NCBI GenBank assembly: GCA_019400425.1
Contig: JAFREE010000250.1
Coordinates: 1 to 23,693 of the forward strand
From: Hymenochaete sp. R1
Taxonomy: Eukaryota > Basidiomycota > Agaricomycetes > Hymenochaetales > Hymenochaetaceae
Length of the DNA stretch: 23,693 nucleotides
Direction: 5' to 3'
In this document: positions 21,414-23,693 of the stretch, piece by piece
Position numbering within the stretch: the first letter of the stretch is position 1
Layout: each line of letters opens with the position of its first letter
Made by a program: the position numbers and the translations under genes
Notes under the pieces: generated by a model
Database searches by the model: none
Told to the model about the DNA's origin: nothing
What the model saw: only the letters and a program-made list of their open reading frames with translations

Positions 21414-21983
21414 TCATGTATGAAGCTCATTCCCAGCCTTCTCCTTCTTTGGTAAAGTAAAATGCCATTCTTCGACCTCACTATTAAAAGCAGCCTTTGC
21501 AGCATCGAAACCGGCGCCTGAACCTGAGATATGGATATTCGACTCCGTGCCCACTTCCTTTGCTTTGAACAACTTCATTTTGGGCGCTTTCATTTTAATG
21601 TATGCTATAAGGTAAAGTTACCTCCACATTAGAAGGATATTCTTTTGGAAAGCTGATTAAATACGACGAACCGTTAATATGTGTCAAGCATTTGCCATCT
21701 TTGTCCTTCAAAGTATAACTATCCAAGAAGTAAACAGAAAACCGTCCGTCTTTTTCCGCTTTACTCTCCCATTCTAGCAAAAATTCTGATTCAGTCAATG
21801 TCATTAATAAAAGACTTCACAATCTCACCTTTCATGAGTTGCTCGTCTACGCGTGGGGTCATTTTTTATCAATGTCGATGCGTAGCACAGATAGACATAC
21901 GACTCAGTCGTGCACTCACATGCCATGGAATCCGCCTCGGTCAAGTCTTGAGGATCAAAACTGTCATCAGTACCACGCGGCAT
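21414..21983 (-). CDS. Small spliced protein, function unknown
   Basis: Exons 21983-21920, 21846-21829, 21785-21622 and 21572-21414 join in frame to 134 residues. Introns are 73, 43 and 49 bases, with GTGAGT, GTGAGA and GTAACT donors. The product starts MPRGTDDSFDPQDL, then has a charged helix (EFLLEWESKAEK), beta-like pieces (RFSVYFLD, HINGSSYLISF) and a Lys-rich end. There is no signal peptide, membrane span or known motif. Exon 2 is only 18 bases. The last 49-base intron was chosen because it is the option that keeps frame into the final exon (LFKAKEVGTE...). I do not recognise a family. The model is internally consistent, but the last splice junction is uncertain. Confidence 0.6.
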
Positions 21984-22867
21984 GATTGAGATGTGAGATT
22001 GGCAAAGGCAAAGGCAAAGGGTGTCGGGTGGAAGGAGAACGAACGCAGAAAGGGAGTTTAATGGTTGTCTGTGATACGTAGTGGGTGAGTGAAATGCCCA
22101 CTTATGATCAGCCGTGTGCCTCTCGCCACCGCCACTTTCAGGATGACCCTATACCCGTTCTCATTGCCGCCTCCGACATGGCATAACTCAATCGCAAACG
22201 CTTTGCCACATCACAAAAAGGTACTTCATCAGAGACGAATGCAATTTAAAAATAACATTAAGGGTTTAGTAAGGCGTGGCTTCCATGGTCTTTTTTTGAA
22301 GCACAGTAGAGTCTCGATCAACCACTAACAATACTAACAATTAGCTCGATAACCCCCTAGTTGAAGCTATGCGGGATTGCCCCTCGATGAAGTCAAACGC
22401 TCATCACTTTCAAAATCGCCTTCTCGGCCCATCTGACCATGACCATGCGTTTCGGTCGAAAGTACGTCGTTTTTTGGTAGATGGGCAACAGAAACCTGAA
22501 ACGTCAAAGACCCGAAAGCCGTGCATGATGAGCATACTGGTAGGAGCGCAGCTTGATACCGGTATACGTCGCCCTTTCGTGCCTACTATATGTCCTCACG
22601 CATCTTTGGAGTAACATGAGTACTTTTTGTCATTAAGTCATCGAGCAAGTCTAATTGACTAGGTTCCAGACCGTCTTTGGAGCAAAGGCCGTAGCGTGAA
22701 ATATTTCAGGGCCTATCGACTAGCGATAGGTGACTTGTACATGAACAACCGTAACAACATCTCCATTGTCCATGACGGATTTTCCGTTCCGTTTGCGCTT
22801 CGGGTCGTGGGGAAAAGATCGACAGTGGGATCAAACGAATTACCCTAACTCTCGCCTCTACCGACGA
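21984..22867. other. Intergenic with short GGCAAA repeat
   Basis: About 880 bases lie between the two small minus-strand genes. Just upstream of the 134-residue gene, near 22000-22018, there are three tandem copies of GGCAAA. The open frames at 22089-22328 and 22369-22614 (+) are short and have no motif or splice partners. No gene is called. Confidence 0.45.
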
Positions 22868-23446
22868 CTAAGATCGATTCGAATTTGTCGCTTTCAGGAT
22901 AGAATGTAGCAAATCATCCCGGTGTTGGACGAAGGCCTCGATCTTGCAGTCAAGTTCCTTCACAAGTACTTCAAGATCACCATTCACCTCGCTCAGAATT
23001 GTGGGATCTGACACGGGTTGGCCAGCAATGCTCGGAACGTTCTTTACGGTCGCTGAAGGAGGAGAGAATCAGTAAAAATGAAAACAATAAGGCCGACGAC
23101 GACGAACCTGAGACACGATATTGGAACTTCCTAGTGTCGTACTCCAGAAGAACGCCCTCGGTTATGGAAATAAAGATCTTGGTCGATTTCGGGACTCGTC
23201 TACTCATAATTTTGGTCCATGCTTTCATAAAGGAGTTCAGTGCTAAACCCGGACCGCATTTATACACTAATAGATTCGTACCATCTTTATACTGGTTGTC
23301 TGTCAATGAAAAAGAAAATAATGCAGATGTAAGCATCCCCTTCGTAACTGCAAAGAGTAAAATGCGGACTCACAATATTCTAGCTCATTTCCAGTCATCA
23401 GAGTTATGTTTTTTACTGTCGGGCTCTTTGACGCGTCTTTCGACAT
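22868..23446 (-). CDS. Small spliced protein, function unknown
   Basis: Exons 23446-23374, 23299-23108 and 23052-22868 join in frame to 149 residues; the introns (74 and 55 bases) have GTGAGT and GTTCGT donors and CAG acceptors. The middle exon encodes alternating hydrophobic strands (NLLVYKCGPGLAL, KIFISITEGVLLEY), suggesting a small alpha/beta or beta fold. The third exon encodes an amphipathic helix (NGDLEVLVKELDCKIEAF and on), possibly a coiled coil. No signal peptide or membrane span is present, and no family is recognised. It is on the same strand as the 134-residue gene but shows no evident sequence similarity to it. Confidence 0.65.
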
Positions 23447-23617
23447 GTCGGGGATGCGAGCGAGCGTTGTAACAGAAAGACTATCTATTTATTCACAACA
23501 GATTTCTCGCCACTCGCCACATCCAATGACATTCGGCGACTTTAGGCTCAGACAAACGATTTGACGCACGTTCCCTTTTACTTCTGCAGCGTGGAATCAA
23601 AACACTGAACTGAAACG

Positions 23618-23693
23618 TATAGGAATCGAAACTCAGCGTTCCACCTTAAGAGACGATGATGGTAAACAGCTCTATACCTATAGGAATCGAAAC
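23618..23693. repeat. 15-base direct repeat at window edge
   Basis: TATAGGAATCGAAAC occurs at 23618-23632 and again at 23679-23693, 61 bases apart start to start, the second copy ending exactly at the window edge. Only two copies are visible, so the nature of the repeat (satellite, promoter element, mobile-element end or chance) cannot be decided here. Confidence 0.6.

Overview
The window looks like nuclear DNA of a basidiomycete, most likely an Agaricomycete. Genes are broken by many introns of about 43-80 bases with GT...AG ends. One gene belongs to the multi-membrane-span DUF6534 family, typical of mushroom-forming fungi. The other recognisable products are a mitochondrial-type ALDH7 dehydrogenase, a secreted GH51 arabinofuranosidase and a cytosolic tRNA-Ile(AAU). 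No transposon, CRISPR array, rRNA or bacterial-type operon was seen. All splice models are hand-built from splice sites, frame and family motifs; no transcript data were used.

Layout. 230-1115 (+): small acidic low-complexity protein. 3461-1855 (-): 11-exon DUF6534 membrane protein. 3462-5626: about 2 kb without a convincing gene. 8080-5627 (-): 767-residue Ser/Pro-rich protein with two membrane segments. 11307-9167 (-): 9-exon ALDH7-type aldehyde dehydrogenase. 11970-11764 (-): 68-residue unknown. 12086-12159 (+): tRNA-Ile. 14407-12722 (-): intronless 561-residue unknown. 17963-14850 (-): GH51 alpha-L-arabinofuranosidase with 22 exons in my model. 18966-20638 (+): protein with an N-terminal beta-rich (FN3-like) region and a long coiled coil. 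21983-21414 (-) and 23446-22868 (-): two small spliced orphan genes.

The genes do not form an obvious pathway or cluster. The arabinofuranosidase (plant cell-wall arabinan/arabinoxylan side chains, secreted) and the ALDH (aldehyde oxidation, probably mitochondrial) are independent metabolic genes. The rest are lineage-specific or uncharacterised. The GH51 gene and the coiled-coil gene are divergently transcribed from a shared 1-kb intergenic region.

The most unusual feature is the GH51 gene structure. It appears to contain two 3-base exons, each supplying one conserved residue (Asn in the DINxSGDGG motif, Glu in the GGNNLEG motif), plus 9- and 17-base exons. Without the 3-base exons, two introns would be 122 and 104 bases, about twice every other intron in the gene (48-66). 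Small exons of 12 and 18 bases in two other genes suggest that very small exons are common in this genome.
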